Part shown: positions 36,158 through 44,006 of the stretch, in pieces
How the letters are laid out: each line of letters starts with the position of its first letter
Position numbering within the stretch: position 1 is the first letter of the stretch
Assembly: GCF_002259415.1 (NCBI RefSeq)
Contig: NZ_NPFY01000011.1
Coordinates: 310,001 to 374,000, forward strand
Reading direction: 5' to 3'
Origin: Rhodococcus sp. 14-2470-1b
GTDB lineage: Bacteria > Actinomycetota > Actinomycetes > Mycobacteriales > Mycobacteriaceae
DNA length: 64,000 nucleotides
The notes under the pieces: model-generated
Told to the model about the DNA's origin: nothing
The model's database searches: none
Seen by the model: only the letters and a program-made list of their open reading frames with translations
Program-made: the position numbers and the translations under genes

Positions 36158-37048
36158 CTAGCGGTTCCAGTCCCCCAGGCCGTCGGAGCCGCTGAGGGTG
36201 CCGCCTGCCGTGCCGGTGACGACGACGGGGTCACCCTTCTGCGAGTTCTCGAAGAACCACTTGCCGTCCTCGGTGCTGACGTTGAGGCAGCCGTGGCTGA
36301 CGTTCTCGTAGCCCTGCGAACCCACCGACCACGGCGCTGCGTGGACGAAGATGCCGCTGTACGAGATACGCGTGGCGTACTCGACGTAGGTGCGATACCC
36401 CTCGGGGGAGTCCACCGGAACTCCGTAGGTCGAGGAGTCCATGTACATCTCGCGAACACGCTCGCCGACGATGTAGGTGCCGTTCGGTGTCTCGTGACCG
36501 GCCTTGCCGAACGAGGTGGGCATCGTCCTGACGACCTCACCGTTGCGGGTGACGGTGATGGTCTTGGTGGCGTCGTCGGCCGTGGTGATCACCGAGTCGC
36601 CGGTGGAGAAGTCCGCGCGCGAACCGCCTGCCTCGACGGTGACCTGGGTGTGCGCCGGGTAGAACTCGTTGGGCAACCACCGCACCTGGGTGTCGTTGAT
36701 CCAGTAGAAGTGGCCCTCGACCGATGGGCTCGTGGTGACCCGGATGGCTGCCTCGGCTGCGCCGCGGTCCGCGATGGCCTCGTTGAACCGAATGGCGATG
36801 GGCTGCGCGACTCCGACGACCTCACCGTTGGGCGTGATCGACGGATCGGAGAAGTTGGCGGGCGCGAGGCGCTGGATCTGCGGTTCAGGAACAACAGGAA
36901 GAACCTGATCGGACGATCCGACGCCGGGGATGTCGGGGCCACCGGGCCACAACGGCTCTGCAGTGGCGGGCGACACCAGGGTGGCCGCACCGACGGCCGC
37001 GATCACCGCTGTCAGAGAGATGCGTGTGACAGTACGACGAAATGCCAT
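36158..37048 (-). CDS. L,D-transpeptidase with Ig-like domain (YkuD)
   Basis: 296 residues. A Sec signal peptide (RISLTAVIAAVGAATLVSPATA) is cleaved before EPLWPGG. A bacterial Ig-like domain follows (about 60-145). The C-terminal YkuD catalytic domain has FVHAAPWSVGSQGYENVSHGCLNVS with the nucleophile Cys near 254. It makes 3-3 cross-links in peptidoglycan and is the target of carbapenems in mycobacteria. The two-domain layout matches LdtMt1/LdtMt2 homologues. The ATG at 37048 is preferred because it gives a normal signal peptide; the frame extends to 37129. It ends at a textbook terminator. Confidence 0.93.
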   Translation of the reverse strand: MAFRRTVTRISLTAVIAAVGAATLVSPATAEPLWPGGPDIPGVGSSDQVLPVVPEPQIQRLAPANFSDPSITPNGEVVGVAQPIAIRFNEAIADRGAAEAAIRVTTSPSVEGHFYWINDTQVRWLPNEFYPAHTQVTVEAGGSRADFSTGDSVITTADDATKTITVTRNGEVVRTMPTSFGKAGHETPNGTYIVGERVREMYMDSSTYGVPVDSPEGYRTYVEYATRISYSGIFVHAAPWSVGSQGYENVSHGCLNVSTEDGKWFFENSQKGDPVVVTGTAGGTLSGSDGLGDWNR

Positions 37049-37170
37049 GAGTATCCCGATCCATCCTTCTGTGCTGTGCGACCTGCCGTGTGGTGGGCTG
37101 GCGCATGAAGTCCTCGCCGCCATTAACACACACCCTTACCGCCGAGTGCCAATCGACTTCGTGAATTCAG

Positions 37171-37186
37171 GGTCATTCCGCAGGCT
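37171..37186. repeat. Partial dispersed repeat at the end of the HdeD-like gene
   Basis: GGTCATTCCGCAGGCT is identical to the first part of the repeat units at 14.2 kb; the CCACTCC half is missing. It covers the stop codon and last four codons of the gene. Confidence 0.65.
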
Positions 37187-37814
37187 GACCGACGATTCCT
37201 GCTTTCTTCGCTGCCGACCGTACTTGAAATGCAGATACGACAAACAGGACACCGAACAGCAGTGCGAATACGCCGATCAACCACACGATGCTCAGAATGC
37301 CGCTGACCGGCGAGAACACCAGAACGAGTCCGAACAGGAGTTCCACGATGCCGGCGAACAGAAGCATTCCCCAGTGAGATGAACCCGGCGATGTGCCTGC
37401 AACTTTTCGCAAGCGGATGGAACCTGCTATTTCGAGAATTCCACCCATGATGGCCCAGATACCGATGACGAAAACAGCCGCGAGTGCGGTTATGCCCGGC
37501 CATACGAACGCCACGATTCCGGCGACGAGCGAGACGACGCCGCCGAGTAACCACCAGACCCATCCGGATTGGACACGGCGCGCCTGGACCGCTCGGATGA
37601 TCGCGGAGATGCCGTCGACGATCGCGTAGGCACCGAAGACCACGACGAGTGCCCAGACGGTGACGCCGGGCCACACGAGGGCCACGATGCCGAAGATCAC
37701 GGCGACGATGCCTCTGAGCAGCACCGCCCACCACAAGTCCTTGCCGATTCTCAGCAACGCGTCGGCCCCGTCGCGTTCAGAGAATTCGTAGCGTCCCGAA
37801 GGCTCAGTGGTCAC
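37173..37814 (-). CDS. HdeD/DUF308 family membrane protein
   Basis: 213 residues. The GTG at 37814 is selected by AGAAGGAG with 7-nt spacing rather than the ATG at 37835. Six membrane helices come in three similar hairpins, each with a FGIVALVWPG-like motif (VIFGIVALVWPGVT; VAGIVAFVWPGITA; LLFGLVLVFSPVSG). HdeD is linked to acid stress in E. coli; the role in actinobacteria is unknown. The last residues QPAE and the TGA stop coincide with part of the dispersed repeat (GGTCATTCCGCAGGCT on the plus strand at about 37171-37186), as in the DUF2254 gene. Confidence 0.85.
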   Translation of the reverse strand: MTTEPSGRYEFSERDGADALLRIGKDLWWAVLLRGIVAVIFGIVALVWPGVTVWALVVVFGAYAIVDGISAIIRAVQARRVQSGWVWWLLGGVVSLVAGIVAFVWPGITALAAVFVIGIWAIMGGILEIAGSIRLRKVAGTSPGSSHWGMLLFAGIVELLFGLVLVFSPVSGILSIVWLIGVFALLFGVLFVVSAFQVRSAAKKAGIVGQPAE

Positions 37815-37870
37815 GTCGGTTCTCCTTCTGTCCATCGCAGTGAGTACAAGTGCACGTCGTCACCGAACGC

Positions 37871-38392
37871 TCACGGCATCGAGTTCCAGGTGGTCGACCC
37901 GTCGGAAATGCAGATCTGGCCGGTGCTGAGGTTGACAGCGAATCCGGCGCCTGCCTGGCAGCTGACGCCTTCGGCAGCTGTTCCGACGAACGTCTGTCCC
38001 CTGGTCAGCGACAACGCGAACGCGAGAGCGCCTGGATCGGGAGAGACGATCGACACGGAATCACCGCCGATCGACACGGCGCCGACGGTGCCCGCTGCGC
38101 TTTCCGCGGCGGCCACACCACCGGAACGGGCGACGGACAGAGCCGACCCGCCGGCTTCGGCACGTGCGAAGGACACTCCGCCCAGCGCGTGTGCCAGCGC
38201 GCGGGAGAACTCGTCGACGCTCGATCCGCATGCGGCTGTGCCGTCCACGACGACCGTGTCGACACCTGGTCGCGCCGGACACGACAACTCGGCGGCCGAC
38301 GCCTGCGACGGCGACACCGTGGCCACCGAGGCTCCGGCAAGAGCGCAGCCCGCGAACAGCGCTGCCGTTCGGTATCGCCCGTACCCTGCCAC
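37871..38392 (-). CDS. Secreted protein of unknown function
   Basis: 173 residues. The first 34 form a signal peptide (YRTAALFAGCALAGASVATV, then SQASA) with likely cleavage before AELSCPA. The mature part is small, Ala/Gly/Ser-rich and weakly repetitive (GGVAAAESAAGTVGAVSIGGD). It has four Cys (LSCPA, AACGS, VSCQA, QICIS), which suggests two disulfides. No catalytic motif is visible. It is divergent from the glycosyltransferase operon and lies 57 nt before the HdeD-like gene on the same strand. Function unknown. Confidence 0.8.
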   Translation of the reverse strand: MAGYGRYRTAALFAGCALAGASVATVSPSQASAAELSCPARPGVDTVVVDGTAACGSSVDEFSRALAHALGGVSFARAEAGGSALSVARSGGVAAAESAAGTVGAVSIGGDSVSIVSPDPGALAFALSLTRGQTFVGTAAEGVSCQAGAGFAVNLSTGQICISDGSTTWNSMP

Positions 38393-38580
38393 CGGAGCAC
38401 CTTTCTGTCAGCGTGATCGACGCTCGTATGTTTGGATTGTGCCACTACGGGGGACCATCTAGCGGGTCTATCGGACCCGTCAATTCTCCGTCGAGCCACC
38501 GGCGGCTCACACAATGCCGCCTCCGACGCCTGTACGAATCGTTGCCCCTGGTCACCGCGGCCCGGGGCCTGTTCTCTCGT

Positions 38581-39324
38581 ATGGGGACGGAACGGCTTCC
38601 GCGGATGGGGGTCGAAGTGTTCGACAAGCAAGCGCCGATCGAGCGCGCTGTGGTGGTTGTGCCGGTTCACAACGAGGAAGCACTTCTGGACTCGTGCCTG
38701 TCTGCGCTGGTCAGGTCGTGTGAGCAGGTCGACATCGACGTCGACCTCGTCGTGGTTCTGGATTCCTGCACCGACACCTCCGCCGACATCGCCGCGACGT
38801 GGGCCGACAAGGTCGATGCCACGGTCCTCACCATCGAGCGACGCAACGTCGGAGCAGCCCGCGCAGCCGGTTTTCTGTCGGCCACCGGACCCGCAGGCAA
38901 AGCACAGGACAACACCTGGTTCGCGACGACCGACGCCGACAGCACCGTCGGACTGGAGTGGATCTCCTCGCACCTCGCTCACGCAGCGCAGGGTGCGCAT
39001 GCCGTGGCGGGGACCGTCGTCACCGAGCTGGATTCGCCCGCGTTGACTCTGGTGTACGACGCCGGCTACCGCCACAGGTCCGGCCATCGCCACGTGCACG
39101 GCACCAATCTCGGACTGCGCTCGGACGTGTACTGGACCGTCGGCGGATTCGGAGCACTGACCACCGGCGAGGACGTCGACCTGATGGCACGTGTCGAACG
39201 CGCTGGCGTACCGGTTCTCTACTCGTGCGATTCGCCCGTGCTGACGTCGTCGAGGCGCTCCGGCCGAGCACCCGACGGGTTTGCCGCTCACCTGCAAGAT
39301 CTCGAATTGGCCATCGCCCGATGA
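38581..39324 (+). CDS. Family 2 glycosyltransferase
   Basis: 247 residues from the ATG at 38581; an ATG at 38605 is equally possible and the frame is open far upstream without a good ribosome site. It is a GT-A fold enzyme. VVVVPVHNEEALLDSCL near residue 24 opens the nucleotide-sugar domain, TTDADS near 117 holds the metal-binding DxD, HVHGTNLGLRSDVYWTVGGF is an acceptor-side motif, and GEDVDLMARV near 200 carries the catalytic base. It lacks membrane segments, so it probably acts in the cytoplasm on a small acceptor. It is first of five overlapping genes; its stop overlaps the next start (ATGA). Confidence 0.9.
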   Translation: MGTERLPRMGVEVFDKQAPIERAVVVVPVHNEEALLDSCLSALVRSCEQVDIDVDLVVVLDSCTDTSADIAATWADKVDATVLTIERRNVGAARAAGFLSATGPAGKAQDNTWFATTDADSTVGLEWISSHLAHAAQGAHAVAGTVVTELDSPALTLVYDAGYRHRSGHRHVHGTNLGLRSDVYWTVGGFGALTTGEDVDLMARVERAGVPVLYSCDSPVLTSSRRSGRAPDGFAAHLQDLELAIAR

Positions 39325-40283
39325 CGGTCGACGGTAGCTCGCTCGTCGAGCGTCTCAAGCGGTTCGTCGCCGACGAGGCACCCGAAATGCCGCTTCCCGG
39401 ATCGGGTTTCACCGACACTCGCTGGTTGACGCTCGCCGGACTCGGCCGCGAGGACACGGTTCTCGGGCGTCTGGCCGAGGGCCACGCTGACGCAGTGGCC
39501 ATTCTCGCCGAACTCGGCGGCCCGGCTCCGAGCCGCGGGCAGATCTGGGGCGTCTGGGCGGCGGAACCGCCGTCGCCGGTGCTCGAGGCGGCGCAGGGCA
39601 AGAACGGGTGGAAGCTCACCGGCGTCAAACCGTGGTGCTCGGGCGCTCATATCGTCACGAATGCCCTCGTCACTGCCCGTGTCGGAGATCGATCGCGGTT
39701 GTTCGCCGTCGACATGACACAGGACTGGTGCTCGCCGATTCCGAACACGTGGCACGCCGTCGGGATGTCTCGAAGCGATTCCGGGACAGTGCGTTTCGAC
39801 GGTGCGAACGCGGTCCCCGTCGGCGAGATCGGGTCCTACGTCGAACGCCCGGGCTTCTGGCACGGTGGGCTCGGCGTGGCTGCGGTGTGGTTCGGCAGTG
39901 CCTGCGCCGTCGCCGATACGTTGCACGCGGCCGCGCAATCGAGTTCCGATCCGCACACCATGGCTCATCTCGGCGCGGTGGCGGCATCGCTCGGCGCCGC
40001 GTCGGCAGCGCTGACCACCGCCGCAGCGGAGATCGACGCCGATCCCACCGACTCGGAGGCCCGCGGCAGCACCAGAGCACGGATCGTCCGGGCGATCGTC
40101 GAGAGCGCCGCGACCGACACCATCGACCGAGTGGGCCGCGCGTTGGGCGCCGCCCCGCTGTGCGCGAACGGTGAGCATGCACGCCGCGTCGCCGATCTGA
40201 CCGTTTTTCTACGCCAGAGCCATGCCGAGCGCGATCTCGCAGCGCTGGGCCAGGAGATCGCGAAGGAAGAGTCGCCATGGTAG
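39321..40283 (+). CDS. Short acyl-CoA dehydrogenase-like protein
   Basis: 320 residues from the ATG overlapping the glycosyltransferase stop; normal acyl-CoA dehydrogenases have about 380. The middle beta domain (GWKLTGVKPWCSGAHIVTNALVTARV) and the C-terminal helical domain are recognisable. The N-terminal helical domain is short. The usual catalytic glutamate segment (YEGTN) is missing; the C-terminus reads FLRQSHAERDLAALGQE instead. It may bind an acyl thioester or flavin without normal dehydrogenase action, or use another base. Its last codons overlap the PIG-L gene by seven bases. This protein type is known to me from similar GT/PIG-L/methyltransferase clusters, without an assigned reaction. 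Confidence 0.8.
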   Translation: MTVDGSSLVERLKRFVADEAPEMPLPGSGFTDTRWLTLAGLGREDTVLGRLAEGHADAVAILAELGGPAPSRGQIWGVWAAEPPSPVLEAAQGKNGWKLTGVKPWCSGAHIVTNALVTARVGDRSRLFAVDMTQDWCSPIPNTWHAVGMSRSDSGTVRFDGANAVPVGEIGSYVERPGFWHGGLGVAAVWFGSACAVADTLHAAAQSSSDPHTMAHLGAVAASLGAASAALTTAAAEIDADPTDSEARGSTRARIVRAIVESAATDTIDRVGRALGAAPLCANGEHARRVADLTVFLRQSHAERDLAALGQEIAKEESPW

Positions 40284-41056
40284 CCGCCGCCGAACACACC
40301 GACACGCAGGAAACCAGAACGTTCGACACCGTCGACGACCCGGGCACACCGCTCGAGGTGTGGCGGCAGTGGACACCGTCGTTCCCGCCGCTCGATCTCG
40401 GTCGATGCCGCGAGATGATCGTCGTCGCGCCCCATCCCGACGACGAAGTGCTCGGGGTCGGTGGTCTGATGTCGCTCGCCGCCGCGTCGGGCATCCGGGT
40501 GTCCGTCGTGGCCGTCACCGACGGCGGCGCGTCGCATCCCGGCTCGCCGACGATGTCCGAGGCGCAGCTGATCGACGAGCGGCCGCGTGAGGCGAGGCGC
40601 GCTCTGACCGAACTCGGTCTCGACGTCGACCCGATCCGGCTCGGCTTCCCGGACGGCGAGGTCGCCGAGCACGAGGACGAGCTCGCGCGGGCGCTCACCG
40701 AGCTGTTGTCCGGTGGACAGGGCACCTGGTGCCTGACGCCGTGGCGCGGCGACCGTCACCCCGACCACGAGGCGACGGCGCGGGCATGTCTGACGGCGTC
40801 GAAACGCGTCGGGATCGCGGTGCTCGAGTACCCGGTATGGATGTGGCACTGGGCGTGGCCGGATCATCCCGAGGTTCCCTGGGGTCGCGCACTGGGGATC
40901 ACTCTGGACGATCACACGGCCCGAGCGAAAAAGGCCGCGGCGCACCGGTTCACGTCCCAGATCCAGGACCTGTCGGACGATCCGGCCGACCGGGCAGTAC
41001 TACCCCCGCATATTCTGGCGCGTTTGCTTCGATCCGAGGAGGTGGTCTTCGCATGA
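40277..41056 (+). CDS. PIG-L family deacetylase
   Basis: 259 residues. It is a zinc hydrolase of the LmbE/MshB class, which removes acetyl from N-acetylglucosamine-type sugars. The zinc and catalytic motif APHPDDEVLGVGG is at about 51-63. The second zinc motif is RHPDHEATA near 153. WMWHWAWPDHPEVPWG is typical of the branch that occurs with NodS-like methyltransferases. Mycothiol MshB is related but differs in size and context. Start and stop both overlap neighbours, so the protein is made together with the glycosyltransferase and methyltransferase. An N-acetylated sugar conjugate is the likely substrate. Confidence 0.9.
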   Translation: MVAAAEHTDTQETRTFDTVDDPGTPLEVWRQWTPSFPPLDLGRCREMIVVAPHPDDEVLGVGGLMSLAAASGIRVSVVAVTDGGASHPGSPTMSEAQLIDERPREARRALTELGLDVDPIRLGFPDGEVAEHEDELARALTELLSGGQGTWCLTPWRGDRHPDHEATARACLTASKRVGIAVLEYPVWMWHWAWPDHPEVPWGRALGITLDDHTARAKKAAAHRFTSQIQDLSDDPADRAVLPPHILARLLRSEEVVFA

Positions 41057-41727
41057 CGGACGGCACTCTGCAGAAGGACTATTTCGACGATGTCTACGAC
41101 GGCAACGACGATCCGTTCCGGCTCGGAAACAACTGGTACGAGGAGCGGAAATACGCTCTGACGTTGGCCGCGTTGACCGAGCCCCGGTATCGCCGTGCGC
41201 TCGAACCGGGCTGCTCGGTCGGAATACTGACCGAGAAACTGTCGAGCAGGTGCGACGATCTGACGTCCACCGACATCGTCGCGTCGGCGTTGGAGACCAC
41301 GCGGGCTCGTCTCGACGCACGCAGCGGCGAGTCCGACGGTCGGGTTCAGCTGCGCGAATGGTCGCTCACGGACTCGTGGGACGTCTTCGACGAGGTCGGT
41401 CCGTTCGATCTGATCGTGCTCAGCGAGGTGGGGTACTACCTCGGCCCCGCCGATCTACGCGCCGCCCTGGGCCAGGCGGTGGCGCATCTCGAGCCCGGTG
41501 GCACGCTTCTCGCGGTGCACTGGCGACACCTCGTCGCGGACTATCCGCAGACCGGCGACCAGGTGCACGACGCCATCGGGGCCACCGACGGACTGGTCCG
41601 TATGGGCGGTTATGTCGACGAAGATGTGATACTCGAAGTGTTCGCTGCGGAGTCGTCCGCACGGAGCGAGTCGGCGGAGCCGACCGGAAGACCGGAATCG
41701 GTCGCACGACGTGAGGGTTTGATATGA
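41053..41727 (+). CDS. NodS-like SAM-dependent methyltransferase
   Basis: 224 residues from the ATG overlapping the PIG-L stop. The N-terminal DYFDDVYDGNDDPFRLGNNWYEERKYALTL and the SAM motif I ALEPGCSVGILTEKL (49-63) are characteristic of NodS-type enzymes, the N-methyltransferases of rhizobial Nod-factor synthesis. Motif IV is FDLIVLSEVGYYL. NodS methylates the amine freed by the NodB deacetylase; here a PIG-L deacetylase sits immediately upstream, so N-methylation of its product is a reasonable inference. In many other bacteria these two domains are fused, to my knowledge. Its stop overlaps the EAL-DICT start (ATGA). Confidence 0.9.
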   Translation: MTDGTLQKDYFDDVYDGNDDPFRLGNNWYEERKYALTLAALTEPRYRRALEPGCSVGILTEKLSSRCDDLTSTDIVASALETTRARLDARSGESDGRVQLREWSLTDSWDVFDEVGPFDLIVLSEVGYYLGPADLRAALGQAVAHLEPGGTLLAVHWRHLVADYPQTGDQVHDAIGATDGLVRMGGYVDEDVILEVFAAESSARSESAEPTGRPESVARREGLI

Positions 41728-43013
41728 GTGGGACTGAGATGAGCGACAGAATGACCAGCGGCGAGACCGCGACGCGCACCTATCGCGGCGGCGCACTCGA
41801 GGACCTGCTCGGACCGAACAGTCTGCACACCGACTTCGCCCCCATCGTCGACCTGATGACCCGTGAGGTGATCGGGTACGAAGCCATCGTCATGGGACCC
41901 GAGGATTCAGCGTTTCGCGAGCCTGCGGCCCTCGCGTCTGCGGCGCGGGCCATGGACATGACCGTCGACCTGGACCTCGTTCGCTGGGCCGGCGCCGTCG
42001 AGGGTGCCGCACGCCTCGATTCGCTTCAGGGGCTGCCGCTGTTCATCGCCATCGACCCCGACACACTGCCGTACCTCCCCGACCGCGGAGACGTCGACGC
42101 AGGCTCCGCCGTGTTGCAGCTGGACGAGACCTCACTGATCCGTCGACCCGCGCAGTTGCTTCGCGCGGTGGCCGACGTCCGCAAGCTCGGCTGGGCAATC
42201 GCCGTCGACCACGTCGGGGTGAAGCCGGAATCGCTGGCTCTGCTGCCACTCCTCGAACCGGATGTGGTCAAACTCGATCGCAGCTTGATCACCCAACGTC
42301 CGAGCCGGTTCACCGCCCGAGTCGTCAACGCCGTCGCGGCGTACACCGAACGCACGGGCGCGATCGTCATGGCGGAAGGAATCGACACCGAGGACGCCGT
42401 CGGGACCGCCATCGCGCTGGGCGCACGCGTCGGGCAGGGCCGGTTCTTCACCGAGCAGAACCCCATCCCGGTGGAGCCGTCGAAGCGACTGTCACCGTTG
42501 GATTTCCGCACGTCACCCGAGCGCGGATCGCTTCCGCGCTCCTCGCCGTACCAACTGGCCGCGGCGGGACGCGATTCCAAACCGTCGACCAAGCGTCTTC
42601 TGGTGGAGGTCAGCAAGGGGCTGGAGTCCATTGCCGGCCAGAGTCTGCAGACCGCCGTCATCCTCGGCTCGTTCGAGAGCCGGGAACATTTCACGCCACT
42701 GACCGCGCGACGCTGGGAGGTCATGGCGACGAGAGCCGCCCTCGTCGGTGCGCTCGCCGCAGGCATCGATCCCGAGCCCGCGCCGCGTGTACGTGGTGCG
42801 GACCTCGACCCCGACGACCCGGTACGGCTCGAATGGGTGGTGGTCGTGCTGTCTCCGCACTTCTCGGCGGTGCTGGCGGCGAAGGACATGGGAGACACCG
42901 GGCCGGACATGAACCGGCGCTTCTCCTACGTCCTGAGCCACGACCCGCAACTGACGGTCGACTGCGCGCGAAGCCTGCTGCTGCGGCTTCCGGTGGAACG
43001 TACCGGGCTCTGA
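41724..43013 (+). CDS. Degenerate EAL domain plus DICT sensory domain
   Basis: 429 residues. Residues 30-260 form an EAL domain and about 285-425 a DICT domain (LLVEVSKGLESIAG; FTPLTARRWEVMATRAALVGALAAG; LEWVVVVLSPHFSAVLAAKDMGD). The EAL site is altered: the signature reads GYEAIVMGP, the metal-binding Asn of NxxP is Asp (AIDPDTLP), DDFGTG is replaced by DHVGVK, and AEGVE by AEGID. The Lys of VKLDRSL and the first Glu remain. Loss of c-di-GMP hydrolysis is likely, with nucleotide or ligand binding possible. The gene is coupled to the methyltransferase, which ties it to that biosynthetic operon. Confidence 0.88.
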   Translation: MSGTEMSDRMTSGETATRTYRGGALEDLLGPNSLHTDFAPIVDLMTREVIGYEAIVMGPEDSAFREPAALASAARAMDMTVDLDLVRWAGAVEGAARLDSLQGLPLFIAIDPDTLPYLPDRGDVDAGSAVLQLDETSLIRRPAQLLRAVADVRKLGWAIAVDHVGVKPESLALLPLLEPDVVKLDRSLITQRPSRFTARVVNAVAAYTERTGAIVMAEGIDTEDAVGTAIALGARVGQGRFFTEQNPIPVEPSKRLSPLDFRTSPERGSLPRSSPYQLAAAGRDSKPSTKRLLVEVSKGLESIAGQSLQTAVILGSFESREHFTPLTARRWEVMATRAALVGALAAGIDPEPAPRVRGADLDPDDPVRLEWVVVVLSPHFSAVLAAKDMGDTGPDMNRRFSYVLSHDPQLTVDCARSLLLRLPVERTGL

Positions 43014-43023
43014 CCGATACGAG

Positions 43024-43986
43024 TCAGCGTTCGGCCTGTCGTTTCCGGGTCATTCCTGCAGGCTCCGCTCCTGCCCTGGTCGTTCCTGCAGGCTCCACTC
43101 CTGCCCTGGTCGTTCCTGCAGGCTCCACTCCTGCCCTGGTCGTTCCTGCAGGCTCCACTCCTGTCCGGGTCGTTCCTGCAGGCTCCACTCCTGTCCGGGT
43201 CGTTCCTGCAGGCTCCACTCCTGCCCTGGTCGTTCCTGCAGGCTCCACTCCTGCGTAACTCTCGGCGTCGGCGACAACCCGGCCCGCCAGTTCGGCCAGA
43301 CGCGTGTTGGTTTCCTGGGAAAGCTTGGAGAGCAACGCGAACGCTTCCTGCGCACTCAGCTTGTAGCGTTCCATCAGCATGCCCTTGGCCTGGCCGATGA
43401 TGTCGCGGGAGGTCAGCGCTGCGCGAATCTGCTGCTCCTCCTTGGCGCTCGAGAACGCGATGGCCGCGTGCGCGGCGAAGAGCGATCCGATCGACTCGGC
43501 GTCCTCACCGAACGCATCGTGACGGGTCGAGTGCAGGTTGAGAGCACCGAAGTTGTGGCCCTCGACGTACAACTGAAAGCAGATCATGCTGCGCACCCCC
43601 AGCGCCGACGCGGCTGCGGCGAACCGTGGCCAGCGTCGATCGGAGTCCATGTCGTCGATGCGGATGGTTCGCTGTTCGACGGCCGACTCCAGGCACGGGC
43701 CTTCGCCGATCTTCTGCTGAATCGCGTCGCACTGACCGGCGAGGTCACCGGTCAGTGCGGCGCTGTGTACGAATTTGCCGCGCAGCACCGTCGTGATGCT
43801 CGCCGCTTCGGCGGCCGGTACGTTCATGACGGCCGACTCGGTGATGGCGGCCAGTGTCCGGTCCGGGTCTCCGTGCTCACGGCGAAATTCCCTGGCCACC
43901 GCCGCCAGACGCTGACTCAGATCGAAGTCGGCCCCGGTCGTCTTCGGGACGTCCGCGCCGAGAACCTGCTCACTGATGAGAACCAC
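43024..43986 (-). CDS. GAF-ANTAR RNA-binding regulator with 7-fold repeat tail
   Basis: About 320 residues from a GTG at 43986. A GAF domain (about 30-165; KIGEGPCLESAVEQRTIRIDDMDSDRRWPRF; SMICFQLYVEGHNFGALNLHS) senses a ligand. An ANTAR domain follows (RAALTSRDIIGQAKGMLMERYKLSAQEAFALLSKLSQ), which binds paired RNA hairpins to prevent transcription termination. The last 75 residues are seven GVEPAGTTR(A/T) units from a 30-bp DNA tandem repeat. GTG overlaps its own SD (GGAGG), while an ATC at 43977 would have ideal spacing, so the true start is uncertain. It is convergent with the EAL-DICT gene. Confidence 0.88.
   Translation of the reverse strand: MVLISEQVLGADVPKTTGADFDLSQRLAAVAREFRREHGDPDRTLAAITESAVMNVPAAEAASITTVLRGKFVHSAALTGDLAGQCDAIQQKIGEGPCLESAVEQRTIRIDDMDSDRRWPRFAAAASALGVRSMICFQLYVEGHNFGALNLHSTRHDAFGEDAESIGSLFAAHAAIAFSSAKEEQQIRAALTSRDIIGQAKGMLMERYKLSAQEAFALLSKLSQETNTRLAELAGRVVADAESYAGVEPAGTTRAGVEPAGTTRTGVEPAGTTRTGVEPAGTTRAGVEPAGTTRAGVEPAGTTRAGAEPAGMTRKRQAER
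43051..43254. repeat. Seven tandem 30-bp copies of the dispersed repeat
   Basis: Units start at 43051, 43081, 43111, 43141, 43171, 43201 and 43231; the last is slightly truncated. The unit is CGTTCCTGCAGGCTCCACTC followed by CTGCCCTGGT with CCCT/TCCG variation. A CTGCAGG in place of CCGCAGG-type sequence adds one base, giving a 30-bp unit that preserves the reading frame and removes the stop codon found in other copies. Confidence 0.95.
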
Positions 43987-44006
43987 CTCCGCCGAGATTT
44001 TACGAC

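Noticed and set aside
38164..38580. N-terminal extension of the glycosyltransferase
   Set aside because: It is antisense to the secreted protein gene and Arg-rich, with no ribosome site. The enzyme domain starts after 38605.
43051..43254. CRISPR array
   Set aside because: The 30-bp units follow one another with no unique spacers, lie inside a coding region and keep its frame. No cas genes are present.
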